Positions 53,505 through 62,129 of a stretch of 64,000 nt of DNA are shown in pieces. Source of the DNA: an uncultured Duncaniella sp. (GTDB lineage: Bacteria > Bacteroidota > Bacteroidia > Bacteroidales > Muribaculaceae). A program made the position numbers and the translations under genes. Below the pieces are notes generated by a model that saw only the letters and a list, made by a program, of their open reading frames with translations, had not been told where the DNA came from and ran no database searches. Position 1 is the stretch's first letter. The number at the start of each line of letters is the position of its first letter. The stretch lies in contig CAJUKP010000004.1 of NCBI GenBank assembly GCA_910587165.1, forward strand, positions 62,001-126,000, read 5' to 3'.

Positions 53505-55331
53505 TTATTTTGATTTAAGGTGGATGTATTCTTTTGTAAGACCGGCGTTTGCCTTGATGGAGTCGCTCACCATCGGTCCGTTGTTCTCCCAGGTGTTGCC
53601 CGGGCCATTGGCATTCTTGAGAAATTTCTCACTCTCAGTCCAGTTGTCCTTGACAGTGATGAATGATGATCCCTCATCGGTATAGAGGTAGAACCAATGG
53701 TGGGGATCGTGGGCATATCCCGGGGTATAGATGTCGTAGACACAGTTTTCGGTCACCCAGCTGTGGGGTTGTGATCCGAGTGTGTAGACACCAGCCACGT
53801 CATACATATGCTTGGCATAGTTGTGGATAAGGTTGGCATGGACACGGTTGTTTCTCATACTGTTGACTGTCCGGGTCCATCCCCATCCGAGGCTGATGCC
53901 TGAGTATGACACGTCGTTGATCTCGTTGTGTTCGATGTTGATGTCTCTGACGAAGCCGGCAGCGATTCCGAGGGTGCCCCAGTCTTCGTTTGTGACATTG
54001 TTGATGTAGTTGTTCTCGATGGTCAGTCCCGATACAAGTTCACGTTGGTCAGCAGGATCGTAAGGGAGATGGGTCTCGAGGGCAGCGGGGCTGAAGCTTC
54101 CGGCCACGATGCCGTTTCCGGCTATGTCGGTGAACAGGCAACCCTTTATGACGCCTCCCTCGGTGCCCCACTCATAGTCGAGACCTGAGGAGCCGAGGTG
54201 TGTGAAGGTGCAGGATGTGAAGTCGATGTCGGAGGCAGCCTTGACCACCACGGCGGAGGCGGGACGTCCGAGCCATCCCTGATTGTCGAGCTTATGGTTC
54301 TGGAACCGGTCAATGGAAGGACGCAGCTTGTATCCGTCGACCATATACATACCTGCCTGGAGAGGCACATGGCCTTTTTCGGATGGCCTCATCCATGTGG
54401 TGTATTCAAAAGTGATGTTTTCGAAGGCCACGTTGCGCACCGGGCGGTCAAGAGTGCCTTCGACAAGGAGAAGTGTCTCCACAGCAGGCACTATGGCTTC
54501 TCTGACGGTCTCGCCGGGGAAGGGATAGTAGTAGAGACGACGTGTGCGGATGTCATGAAACCACTCTCCGGGGGTGTCGAGGAGCTCGATGGCATTGGTG
54601 AGATAGAACGCCGAGTTGTGTCCGTCGGTGGTGACCATCGGGCGGGGCCAGGGGTGCTCGAACTGTATGCGGCTCTCGGGGTTGTGGAATCTGACAGCGG
54701 CGCTATCGCCATGAAGCTCGATGGACTTGATGCGCAGGTTGGCCACGCACCACATCTCGTGGAGCACCATTTCGGCAGCGGGAGCCTTGACAATTTTCTC
54801 GACAGCCTTGGAGGGAACCCACAGGATCTCGTTCTTGGGATCGTTGTTGATTATGCGGGCCATCTGCTCGAAGTCGCTTACGTCACGGGCACGGATGGCC
54901 TTACGTCCGTTGACCCACAGCTGGCGGAAGTCGAGGGGACGGCCGTTGAAGTCGGGGACTTCGGCCACAAGGAATTTGCCATGCTTTTTCCAACCGTTGA
55001 TTCTGACACCTCCGCTGAGGAAGGCGCCCCCCTCGGAGGTGATGACGGTGGGCGAGGATGGTGTTCCGCTGTCCTCCGGACGGACGAATACCGGCTCGTA
55101 GAGATTGTAGACACCGTCGGCCATGTGGATTGTGACACCTTTGTCTACTCCCGGTGCATTGAGACGACGCATCTCGCGCGCCTGGCGGAGAGCGGATGTG
55201 AGAGTGGCTTTTGGGGCACCCGCAGTGCCGTCGTTGGCGTCGCTCCCCGAGGGAGAGACGTAAACGTCGGCACTGTGGATGGCTATCGTGGCTGCAAGCA
55301 TGAGGCCTGCTGTCAGGACTGTTCTTTTCAT
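53505..55331 (-). CDS. GH141 parallel beta-helix glycosidase (alpha-L-fucosidase type)
   Basis: 608 aa, exported (MKRTVLTAGLMLAATIAIHS). Right-handed beta-helix: DVYVSPSGSDANDGTAGAP is the standard N-terminal motif of secreted beta-helix proteins, followed by GVTIHMADGVYNLYEPV, then helix coils with Asn/Gly turns (FTSCTFTHLGSSGLDYEWG, TIENNYINNVTNEDWGTLG, YSGISLGWGWTRTVNS). GH141 was founded on the RG-II alpha-L-fucosidase BT1002, which is the same type of protein beside a GH127 gene. It would remove the alpha-L-fucose of side chain A. The frame extends to 55391 but the added 20 residues overlap the GH127 gene and lack a signal peptide; ATG 55331 is chosen, 34 bases after the GH127 stop. Confidence 0.82.
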   Translation of the reverse strand: MKRTVLTAGLMLAATIAIHSADVYVSPSGSDANDGTAGAPKATLTSALRQAREMRRLNAPGVDKGVTIHMADGVYNLYEPVFVRPEDSGTPSSPTVITSEGGAFLSGGVRINGWKKHGKFLVAEVPDFNGRPLDFRQLWVNGRKAIRARDVSDFEQMARIINNDPKNEILWVPSKAVEKIVKAPAAEMVLHEMWCVANLRIKSIELHGDSAAVRFHNPESRIQFEHPWPRPMVTTDGHNSAFYLTNAIELLDTPGEWFHDIRTRRLYYYPFPGETVREAIVPAVETLLLVEGTLDRPVRNVAFENITFEYTTWMRPSEKGHVPLQAGMYMVDGYKLRPSIDRFQNHKLDNQGWLGRPASAVVVKAASDIDFTSCTFTHLGSSGLDYEWGTEGGVIKGCLFTDIAGNGIVAGSFSPAALETHLPYDPADQRELVSGLTIENNYINNVTNEDWGTLGIAAGFVRDINIEHNEINDVSYSGISLGWGWTRTVNSMRNNRVHANLIHNYAKHMYDVAGVYTLGSQPHSWVTENCVYDIYTPGYAHDPHHWFYLYTDEGSSFITVKDNWTESEKFLKNANGPGNTWENNGPMVSDSIKANAGLTKEYIHLKSK

Positions 55332-55365
55332 GACATCAAGGATTGCTAAAAGGGGGCGTGTTGTA

Positions 55366-57453
55366 TCAGCGTGCGAGGGGGATCCAGACACTCATTTCGG
55401 CTTTGTCGCGGTTGCCCCATGCATAGTAGGGTATGAGGGAAACCTTGACTTTCTTATCGGAGCCACCTACCTCGCGGTAGAGCTTGCCGGTCCAGTCGCC
55501 GCCGTCGACGAGGCGGGCCTCAGTGTCGAGAGCCACCATCTTGCTGCCGTCTATCTCGATCTCACGTTCGGTAAATGTGGCGTCGGCCGGGATGAGCACG
55601 TCGTCGATCGACTTGCCACCCTCGATGTCGATGCTCTCGAGGCAATAGACGATGGGGCCGCGCTTGACGGCGGTGTGGTTGCGTGTCTCCTCTACGAGAG
55701 GATTGGACTCGAGGAGTTTGGTCTTCATCTCCATGTCGAACACGACCTTGTCGCCATCTTTCCAGCGGCGCTTCACGGGGATGTATGTGTCGGGCTTGAC
55801 GTTGATGTCCATGGGCTGTCCGTTGACGGTGAGTGTGGCGGCGTCACACCATGAGGGGACGCGGAGGTTGAGTGTGAGGTCTTCCTTGCCGGGCACTTTC
55901 ACCATGGTGAGCTCTACTTTTCCGTCGTAGGGGTAGCCTGTGTGCTGTGTCACCACGAGGGGGCGTTTCTTGCCGAGCGAGGTGGAGAGCTCGCTGTCGC
56001 CATAGAGGTTGCACCAGAGAGCGTCGTCACTCACGGTGTAGGCATAGTTCTGTGCCTCGCAGATGGTGCGGAGGGTGTTGGGGGGACAGCAGAAGCAGCT
56101 GATGTATTCGGTGCGCTCCTTGGGCCAGCGGAGTGTGTAGGGGAGGTCGGCGGAGATGCGCAGGGGGTTGGTGTAGAAATACTTCTTGCCGTCGAGGCTC
56201 ACGCCGGAGAGGACACTGTTGTAGAGGGCGGTCTCAACGATGTCGGCATACTTGGCATCGCCTGTGGACTCGAGCATACGCCAGTTGAAGAGCATATTGC
56301 CGATGTTGGCGCAGGTCTCGTTGTGGGCGGTGCTGTTGGGGAGCTGATAGGGGCGTCCGTAGCTCTGGTGGACTTTCTGGATGCTGTCGGGCTCGTAGTT
56401 GGTGCCGTCGGGCGACGTTCCGTCATACAGGGCACCGCAGGCGCCGGTGACATACATCTTGCGGTTCACGATGTCATCCCAGATGGATGTGAGGTTCTTC
56501 ATGAGCTGCTCCTCGCCGGTCTCGGCATAGAGGTCGGCCACTCCGGCATAGAGATAGTTGGCACGGACGGCATGACCCATGGCGTTGTACTGGTCACGGA
56601 AGGGGATACGGTCCTGGTTGTCGTCGGTACCGTTCTCGACGAGACCACGTATATTAATAAGGTTATTGGCGAGCTCGAGATAGCGGGGATTTCCGGTGGC
56701 ACGGTACATCTCGACCACACCCATGTAGTGGGAGGGGCAGATGGCGTTGCGGGCGAGCTCGGCAGATGCGGTCTCGTAGAATCCGCACAGGAAGTCGGCG
56801 GCCTTGATGGCGGCATCGAGAAGTGTGCGCTTTCCGGTCGCGCGGTAGTGGGTGATACCGGCTGTCATGAGATGACCGAGGTTGTATGTCTCGAAGTTGA
56901 GACGGTTGGCAAACGCGCCTTTCTCGTCCTCGGCTCCCACTTTGGTGCCGATCACGGTCTGTTCCTTGTGGTGGGCGTGGGTGTCGACGCCACGGTTACG
57001 CTCGTCGATGATAACGGGGGTGTGGATGTAGCCGTCCTCGCGCTGCGCCTTGACCACCTGGTCGATGAACTTGTCCATGAGGGCATCGAGCTCCGGATCC
57101 TTGTTCACTGCATATACGGCAGCGACAGCCTCGAGCCACTTGTACATATCGCCGTCATGGAAAGGGGGGCCCCAGTGCTCGCCTTCCTGGCTGCCGGCGG
57201 CTATCTCGAAGTTGCGGAATCCGTGGGAGATGTCGGGATTGCTCCAGGTGTCCCACATACTCTGGAGAGATGTGCCGCTGTAGACGTTGAAGCGGTCGCC
57301 CCAGAAACCTCCGGTCCATTTCACGGCACCGAGGGGGGTGTTTGACATTACAGCATATTTGCTGCCGGACATATCAGTAAGTCCACCTGACTGGGCCATG
57401 GCTCCTAAAGAAATGGCACCACAGGCCAAAAGAATACTAAGTTTTTGATACAC
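55366..57453 (-). CDS. GH127 glycosidase (beta-L-arabinofuranosidase/aceric acid hydrolase type)
   Basis: 695 aa, exported (YQKLSILLACGAISLGAMAQ). (alpha/alpha)6 barrel with the GH127 zinc-cysteine motifs HNETCANIGN and CFCCPPN, plus WTGGFWGDRF near the N-terminus and C-terminal beta-domains. In the RG-II set of B. thetaiotaomicron the GH127 enzyme beside GH141 (BT1003) releases L-aceric acid from side chain B, so this is a likely role here. Starts with GTG: no in-frame ATG lies upstream before a stop, and the next ATG would cut away most of the signal peptide. First gene of the first pectin transcription unit, promoter 57489-57519. Confidence 0.9.
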   Translation of the reverse strand: MYQKLSILLACGAISLGAMAQSGGLTDMSGSKYAVMSNTPLGAVKWTGGFWGDRFNVYSGTSLQSMWDTWSNPDISHGFRNFEIAAGSQEGEHWGPPFHDGDMYKWLEAVAAVYAVNKDPELDALMDKFIDQVVKAQREDGYIHTPVIIDERNRGVDTHAHHKEQTVIGTKVGAEDEKGAFANRLNFETYNLGHLMTAGITHYRATGKRTLLDAAIKAADFLCGFYETASAELARNAICPSHYMGVVEMYRATGNPRYLELANNLINIRGLVENGTDDNQDRIPFRDQYNAMGHAVRANYLYAGVADLYAETGEEQLMKNLTSIWDDIVNRKMYVTGACGALYDGTSPDGTNYEPDSIQKVHQSYGRPYQLPNSTAHNETCANIGNMLFNWRMLESTGDAKYADIVETALYNSVLSGVSLDGKKYFYTNPLRISADLPYTLRWPKERTEYISCFCCPPNTLRTICEAQNYAYTVSDDALWCNLYGDSELSTSLGKKRPLVVTQHTGYPYDGKVELTMVKVPGKEDLTLNLRVPSWCDAATLTVNGQPMDINVKPDTYIPVKRRWKDGDKVVFDMEMKTKLLESNPLVEETRNHTAVKRGPIVYCLESIDIEGGKSIDDVLIPADATFTEREIEIDGSKMVALDTEARLVDGGDWTGKLYREVGGSDKKVKVSLIPYYAWGNRDKAEMSVWIPLAR

Positions 57454-57488
57454 AACCGATGGGATTAGAAGTAAGAGTTTATATTATG

Positions 57489-57519
57489 CAAAGATACGGA
57501 TTTTAAGTTTATCAGCCAA
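57489..57519 (-). promoter_or_regulatory. Promoter of the GH127-led pectin transcription unit
   Basis: Minus-strand TTGG (57516-57519), 19-base spacer, TATCTTTG (57489-57496). A predicted ~30-base leader precedes the GTG at 57453. It lies in the divergent gap with the lipoprotein gene at 57678, for which I see no matching promoter. Confidence 0.65.
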
Positions 57520-57677
57520 CTTTCACACCACTTATTTATCATCTAACAATAACCCGTGCCGTCCGGGAAGGCAAAAAGGTGAGAAAAGGAATGGCGGCGA
57601 CACAACATATTGAGCCGTGAAAGCGTTGTAGTCTTAAAAACATTTAAAGAATACTGAAAACATCTTACTGAAGAAAC

Positions 57678-58286
57678 ATGAAACGATTCTTTCCTTTGCT
57701 CGGAGTGGCTCTGCTGGGAGCCCTGACATGGTCGTGTGACGAGAATGCCCGTCTTGCCAATGAGATCACGGGTGTGTGGACCGGGACTATCGAGAATTTC
57801 ACCGACAACTCGACCATCACGGCCTCGATCATCGACACATACGACTTCATGCCCGACACCTGCACCGCACGCGGACAGCACGCCGGCCCTCTGACCATTG
57901 CCGGAATGATATCGACCTCCACCCAGGTGGTCGGTGACAACAGTCTGATCGAGCCGATAAACATTTCCACCGCCGCCAAGTCGGTAATCAAGGGTTCGTG
58001 GACTGTGGTTGACGATGACGAGCTTCTGATACGCCTTGATCCGGGCAGCCTCGACATCACCATCGACCCCAAGGATGTCGCCGTAAACACCAATCCCTAC
58101 AATCCGGAGAATGTACAGGTCGACTCGCTGCGCCAGGCATTCTGCGCTAACATCGAGATAAGCCTCCGGCAGGCTCTGCTGAACCGCTATGCGTCTGTGA
58201 ATCATCTGGATGACGTGAAGGTGAAGGGTCAGCTGATGAAATACGAGATCAATGACATAGACCACACCCTCGCCCGCCAGCAGTAG
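57678..58286 (+). CDS. Lipoprotein of unknown function
   Basis: 202 aa. Lipoprotein signal MKRFFPLLGVALLGALTWSC, so membrane-anchored. The mature part starts DENARLANEITGVWTGTIEN, which reads like the first strands of a small lipocalin-like barrel, with alternating beta segments (STITASIIDTYDFMP, SWTVVDDDELLIRLD) and a helical stretch (SLRQALLNRYASVNHL). No family recognised. It is divergent from the pectin locus and 49 bases before tdk, which has its own promoter. Confidence 0.8.
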   Translation: MKRFFPLLGVALLGALTWSCDENARLANEITGVWTGTIENFTDNSTITASIIDTYDFMPDTCTARGQHAGPLTIAGMISTSTQVVGDNSLIEPINISTAAKSVIKGSWTVVDDDELLIRLDPGSLDITIDPKDVAVNTNPYNPENVQVDSLRQAFCANIEISLRQALLNRYASVNHLDDVKVKGQLMKYEINDIDHTLARQQ

Positions 58287-58295
58287 GATGCAGGT

Positions 58296-58327
58296 ATTGC
58301 CGGAAATGGAAATATTGCTTATCTTTG
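58296..58327 (+). promoter_or_regulatory. tdk promoter, near-leaderless
   Basis: ATTG (58296-58299), 20-base spacer, TATCTTTG (58320-58327). The tdk ATG is at 58336, so the leader should be only a few bases. Confidence 0.55.
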
Positions 58328-58335
58328 CACCCATC

Positions 58336-58980
58336 ATGAACAGAAAAGGCAAGTTATATTTCCGTTACGGCACGATGGGGTCGGCCAAGACCGCCCTGCT
58401 GCTCACCACGGCCTACAATTTCGAGGAGCGCAAGATGCGTTACGTCTGCATGAAGCCGGTGGTTGACACCCGCGAGACGACGAATGTGATCAAGTCGCGC
58501 ATCGGAATAGAGAGGGAGTGTATGTGGATCTACCATGACTCCGATCTCTATGAGATGGCCCAGCATCTTTTCGAGGAGGAGATGGCTGTGATAGACTGGT
58601 TTCTCGTGGACGAGGCCCAGTTCCTCACCGCGGCCCAGGTGGACCAGCTCTCGAGGGTGGTGGATGATTTCGGCAGCAATGTGATATGCTATGGACTGCG
58701 CACAGACTTCCAGAGCCATCTCTTCGAGGGGTCGCGCCGGCTGTTCGAGATAGCCGACACCATCGACGAGATCAAGAGCACCTGCACCTGCGGACGCAAG
58801 ACCATCATCAACGCCCGAATCGACCGCAACGGCGACTTTGTGGAGGAGGGCGAGCAGGTGGAGATCGGCGGCGACGACCGCTACATAGCCGTGTGCCGCA
58901 AATGCTGGCGCAACAAACGCATCGAGCAGTCCTACAGGTCGGTGCTTCCGTTCAGGGAGTTCGCCCCCAAGCCGGAGTGA
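58336..58980 (+). CDS. tdk: Thymidine kinase
   Basis: Type II thymidine kinase, 214 aa, cytoplasmic: phosphorylates thymidine with ATP in pyrimidine salvage. P-loop GTMGSAKT (residues 12-19), DEAQF (92-96, metal and base site), and a zinc-binding pair in the lasso domain: C150/C152 (CTCGRK) and C187/C190 (CRKC). TIINARID follows the first zinc knuckle as in bacterial Tdk. The frame is open from 58288, but the N-terminal P-loop spacing and the promoter position make ATG 58336 the start. Confidence 0.95.
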   Translation: MNRKGKLYFRYGTMGSAKTALLLTTAYNFEERKMRYVCMKPVVDTRETTNVIKSRIGIERECMWIYHDSDLYEMAQHLFEEEMAVIDWFLVDEAQFLTAAQVDQLSRVVDDFGSNVICYGLRTDFQSHLFEGSRRLFEIADTIDEIKSTCTCGRKTIINARIDRNGDFVEEGEQVEIGGDDRYIAVCRKCWRNKRIEQSYRSVLPFREFAPKPE

Positions 58981-59013
58981 CCGGCAGAGACAACAGCAAC
59001 AACTATCTTATTT

Positions 59014-59802
59014 ATGAAACGCCTTTTCTTCATTACCCTTCTGCTCTCGCTCATGCTCCCTACCGTGGGGCTGAGGGCACAGAACCATCAGGACGCCACG
59101 ATATCGCTGGTGGACGAGAGCCTCACCTACGACATAATCTACAAGTGGGGGTTCATCAATAAAGTGGCAGGCCATGCCACACTGTCGCTGCGCAATGACG
59201 GGGATCTCTACAGGGCCTCGCTCTACGGGCAGAACGCACCGTGGGCCAACAGCATCTACAAACTGCGCGACACACTCTATACCACCATGACCAAGCAGGG
59301 TCTCTATCCGGTGAAGTATGTCTACATAGCCCACGAGGAGGGAAAATACAAGAAGGATATCGTGGATTTCACCCGTTCGGGCAATGAATTCAGCGCCGAG
59401 TGCATACGCTACAAGCGCAAGGGTGATTCGGGGCCGATGAGTTCGTCGACCATCCATCTTGAAGCCGAAGGAATGACGGTGGATATGCTCAGTTCGTTCT
59501 TCTACCTGCGCACACTCGATTTCGAGAATATGAAGAAAGGTGAAAGCATCACTGTGAATATATTCTCGGGCACAAAGAAGGAGAAACTCAAGATCACATA
59601 CAAGGGTCTCGGGAAAGTGAACGTCAACGGCGAGAATCTCCCGAGCTATATGATCAACTTCACTTTCACCCGCAAGGGGAAGCAGAGTTCAGCTCCTATC
59701 GCGGGCTGGATCTCGGCCGACAGCCGCCGGATTCCACTCAAGGTGGAGGGGCAGCTTCCTGTCGGGAAGGTGAGGGCTGTATATACCGGTCCGAATCCAT
59801 GA
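59014..59802 (+). CDS. DUF3108 domain protein, exported
   Basis: 262 aa with signal peptide (MKRLFFITLLLSLMLPTVGLRAQ). The mature protein is a single beta-rich DUF3108 domain: SLTYDIIYKWGFINKVAGHA, PWANSIYKLRDTLYTTM, YVYIAHEEGKYKKD, and MLSSFFYLRTLDFENMKKGE, KITYKGLGKVNVNGENLPSY, SRRIPLKVEGQLPVGKVRAV. Such proteins are common in Bacteroidales and are thought to be periplasmic; function unknown. It overlaps the metallophosphatase gene by four bases (ATGA), implying coupled expression. Confidence 0.88.
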   Translation: MKRLFFITLLLSLMLPTVGLRAQNHQDATISLVDESLTYDIIYKWGFINKVAGHATLSLRNDGDLYRASLYGQNAPWANSIYKLRDTLYTTMTKQGLYPVKYVYIAHEEGKYKKDIVDFTRSGNEFSAECIRYKRKGDSGPMSSSTIHLEAEGMTVDMLSSFFYLRTLDFENMKKGESITVNIFSGTKKEKLKITYKGLGKVNVNGENLPSYMINFTFTRKGKQSSAPIAGWISADSRRIPLKVEGQLPVGKVRAVYTGPNP

Positions 59803-60956
59803 GAGAAGAGAACGGTGAGAATAAGAAATCACAGAGACTGAGGATATTGGTCTCTTCGGACATCCACGGGCGGTTCATGCCCGTGGATGTCTGTGCATCC
59901 GGAGGTTCGGTGGCTGAGATAGCGGCGATGGCCGAGGAGGTTAGGCGTAGCGGAGCGGAGACTGTGGTGCTTCTCGACTGCGGCGACCTGCTGACCGATT
60001 CGGCCCAGACGCTGATAATGTCGCCCGAGAGGCTCGGGCAGCTGACAGAGAGCGCCGGCTATGATGCGCTGGTGCCCGGCAACCATGATCTCGGGCGGGA
60101 ACTGCCCCCCTCCCCTGTCCCGTTCGTAGCGTGTAATCTGGAGGATGGGCGTATGGCTGACTATGTTATCGTGGAGCGTGACGGCTGGAAGGTGGCTGTT
60201 ACGGGCGGAGTGACAGGCGGAGCACCTCTCGGGGAGGCTCTGGACCGGACTCTGCGGAAGATCGGCAACCTCGGTGGACGGAAGCCCGACGTGACAATGG
60301 CGCTGCTCCATGCCGGAAGGGATGAGGTCATGGAGGCGGTGGCCGGAATTGAGGGGCTGGATCTGGTGGTCTACGGACATGACCATACCGAGGCCGTGTT
60401 CATGGCCCCCGGAGGTGTCATGGCGGCCAATCCGGGCAGATATGGCGGAAAAGTAGTGAGCTTCACGACCGGCCACGGGTGGAGACGTTGCGAACTCACC
60501 GAGGTGCCGCGGGCCAAGGTGCTGCCGAGTCATGAGGCTCTGGCCGCTGAGATGAACGTGTGGATAGGCACGTTGCTGGTCCGTCTTGACGCGCCCCGCG
60601 GGGTGACGGCGCTGCTCCACGAGGCAGTGGAAGAGCTGCGTGGCGACGGGGTGAGTGTGTTTCCGCGTATTGAGGCTGTGCTGAAGGGTGATATCACCCC
60701 CATTGCAGTGTATGAAGCCCTCCCCTACGAGGATTATCCCGTGAGGCTCAGACTGTCGGGACGTGAGATGCGTGGGATGAGTGTTGCCGGAACTGACAGG
60801 CTCGAGGATGACAGGATGTATGAAGCCGTGGGTGATTCACACACATTCCCCCATGGGAAACGCTTGGGCGACAGACCTCTGCAGTCATACCTCATCAACA
60901 GATTGTATCAGAGAAGGGTACAGAAAAACATAGGGACAAAAGAAACAAAATTTTAA
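59799..60956 (+). CDS. Cytoplasmic metallophosphatase (5'-nucleotidase-like), C-terminus supplied by a repeat element
   Basis: 385 aa, no signal peptide. Calcineurin-type metal site: SSDIHGRF, LLDCGDLL, VPGNHDLG, LLHAGRD and VYGHDHTE give the Asp, His and Asn ligands. Residues ~265-355 resemble the 5'-nucleotidase C-terminal domain (EALPYEDYPVRLRLSGREM), here shortened. The last ~15 codons (from about 60908) and the TAA stop lie inside the left arm of the inverted-repeat element at 60905, so the C-terminal residues VQKNIGTKETKF are translated repeat. The original C-terminus may have been displaced. Overlaps the DUF3108 gene start-to-stop. Confidence 0.87.
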   Translation: MREENGENKKSQRLRILVSSDIHGRFMPVDVCASGGSVAEIAAMAEEVRRSGAETVVLLDCGDLLTDSAQTLIMSPERLGQLTESAGYDALVPGNHDLGRELPPSPVPFVACNLEDGRMADYVIVERDGWKVAVTGGVTGGAPLGEALDRTLRKIGNLGGRKPDVTMALLHAGRDEVMEAVAGIEGLDLVVYGHDHTEAVFMAPGGVMAANPGRYGGKVVSFTTGHGWRRCELTEVPRAKVLPSHEALAAEMNVWIGTLLVRLDAPRGVTALLHEAVEELRGDGVSVFPRIEAVLKGDITPIAVYEALPYEDYPVRLRLSGREMRGMSVAGTDRLEDDRMYEAVGDSHTFPHGKRLGDRPLQSYLINRLYQRRVQKNIGTKETKF

Positions 60957-61082
60957 GGGCGAGAAGATAAAAATAAAATTAAAATAAGAAGTGACAGAAA
61001 ACATTTGGGATATCAAGCCGTCAAACTAAAAAATCCTTTTGTTTCTTCTGTCCCTATGTTTTTATGTACCCTTCTCTGATAC
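60905..61082. repeat. Long inverted-repeat element, copy 3
   Basis: Arms of 46 bases, 60905-60950 and 61037-61082, complementary with two mismatches; the arm starts GTATCAGAGAAGGGTACA. The ~86-base loop includes GGGATATCAAGCCGTCAAAC, shared with copy 4 in the same orientation. Left arm overlaps the end of the metallophosphatase gene; right arm ends ten bases before the acyltransferase stop. Confidence 0.88.
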
Positions 61083-61092
61083 CGTCAAACAA

Positions 61093-62076
61093 TCATTTTA
61101 TGATCAGTGATGAGATGCGGCGCCGGAGGATGTCGAGGGGAACCACCGCGAGATAGATACCGGTGGCGAGCAATAGGGCTGTGACCGAGAAACCGGCGAG
61201 CGACATCGAGGCCCAGCATTTCACCACGAAAGGTTTCATGAATCCGCCCCACACCACCGGGGCTTTGTGGACCAGATAGACAGCGAACGATGCCCGGGCA
61301 AGTGAGTTGACCACACTCGAGCGAAGGTTGAGACTGAGGAAGAAGAGGAGGAGCGAGACGGACGAGAGGATAACAAACGGAGAATTGTAGGCGAAGGCCC
61401 TGAGTGTGTCCGTGAAAAAGCAGGTCGCGGCTATGGCTGCTGTGGAGAGCGCCCATACGGCGATCCAGACGAACCCGCCGGTGCGTGACGGACGCGGGAA
61501 GAGGCTGACGCACCGTCCGATCATGTAGATCATGACGAGCTGCATGACAGTGTAGCCCGTAGGATTGAACGGTTGCTGCCATATCCATCCGGCCCAAAGG
61601 TTGAAAGTCACGACAGCGGCTGTGACGGCGATGGCCTGACGTCGTGTCATTGAGGCGAAACCGGCATTGAGCATCGGGCTTAGGAGCATTAGCATGAAAT
61701 AGGCGGGGACATACCAGAGGTCGGTATGTGTGAGCACCATCCAGCTCTCGGCCCAATAGTCCAGGCCATAACGGACGGGGTTGGCAAGACAGGCCAGGGT
61801 GGCTATGCCGACGGCATAGAATATGCACTGGAATAGGAATGCGGCCACCGAGCGTATGCGCAGACGTATGCCGAAATAGCCTGAGATGAGTGTGAAACAG
61901 TTGACTCCGATGATCGCGATGGCTTCGACGGCTATACGCCACCAGTCGCGCGGGGTGTCAAGGCCGAGACGGGCGTCAGGGAGGCCGAGGGATGCACCGT
62001 CAATATGGACGATGAGCACGAGAAGCATACTTATGATGCGGAGGAGTTCTATTTCGGAGCAGCGTTGAGGTTTCAT
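61093..62076 (-). CDS. Membrane acyltransferase (acyltransferase-3/OafA-like)
   Basis: 327 aa integral membrane protein with about ten hydrophobic segments. It opens EIELLRIISMLLVLIVHIDG, the family's first membrane segment; the His in VHIDG is in the place of the conserved catalytic-type His. Others include NCFTLISGYFGIRLR, DLWYVPAYFMLMLLSPMLN and LARASFAVYLVHKAPVVW. Such proteins acetylate or succinylate sugars of surface polysaccharides or peptidoglycan. The frame extends to 62127, but ATG 62076 starts at the membrane protein proper and sits five bases after a -7 box. Flanked on both sides by copies of the same inverted-repeat element. Confidence 0.88.
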   Translation of the reverse strand: MKPQRCSEIELLRIISMLLVLIVHIDGASLGLPDARLGLDTPRDWWRIAVEAIAIIGVNCFTLISGYFGIRLRIRSVAAFLFQCIFYAVGIATLACLANPVRYGLDYWAESWMVLTHTDLWYVPAYFMLMLLSPMLNAGFASMTRRQAIAVTAAVVTFNLWAGWIWQQPFNPTGYTVMQLVMIYMIGRCVSLFPRPSRTGGFVWIAVWALSTAAIAATCFFTDTLRAFAYNSPFVILSSVSLLLFFLSLNLRSSVVNSLARASFAVYLVHKAPVVWGGFMKPFVVKCWASMSLAGFSVTALLLATGIYLAVVPLDILRRRISSLIIK

Positions 62077-62081
62077 AAGCG

Positions 62082-62089
62082 CAAAATTA
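62082..62089 (-). promoter_or_regulatory. Probable -7 box of the acyltransferase gene
   Basis: Minus-strand TAATTTTG, five bases before the ATG at 62076, implying a near-leaderless transcript. Only a weak GTTG at 62107-62110 could serve as the -33 box (17-base spacer). Confidence 0.45.
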
Positions 62090-62129
62090 CAAAATATGAT
62101 TGAAATCAACGGCATATTCGATGGCATCA

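Noticed and set aside
9673..57453. SusC/SusD-like or hybrid two-component genes within the locus
   Set aside because: No beta-barrel TonB receptor of ~1000 aa with plug motif, no SusD lipoprotein and no histidine kinase motifs were found in any of the 20 genes.
61083..62129. Composite transposon carrying the acyltransferase
   Set aside because: No transposase gene and no convincing target-site duplication; the flanking elements are short inverted repeats without coding capacity. Kept only as a recombination hypothesis.
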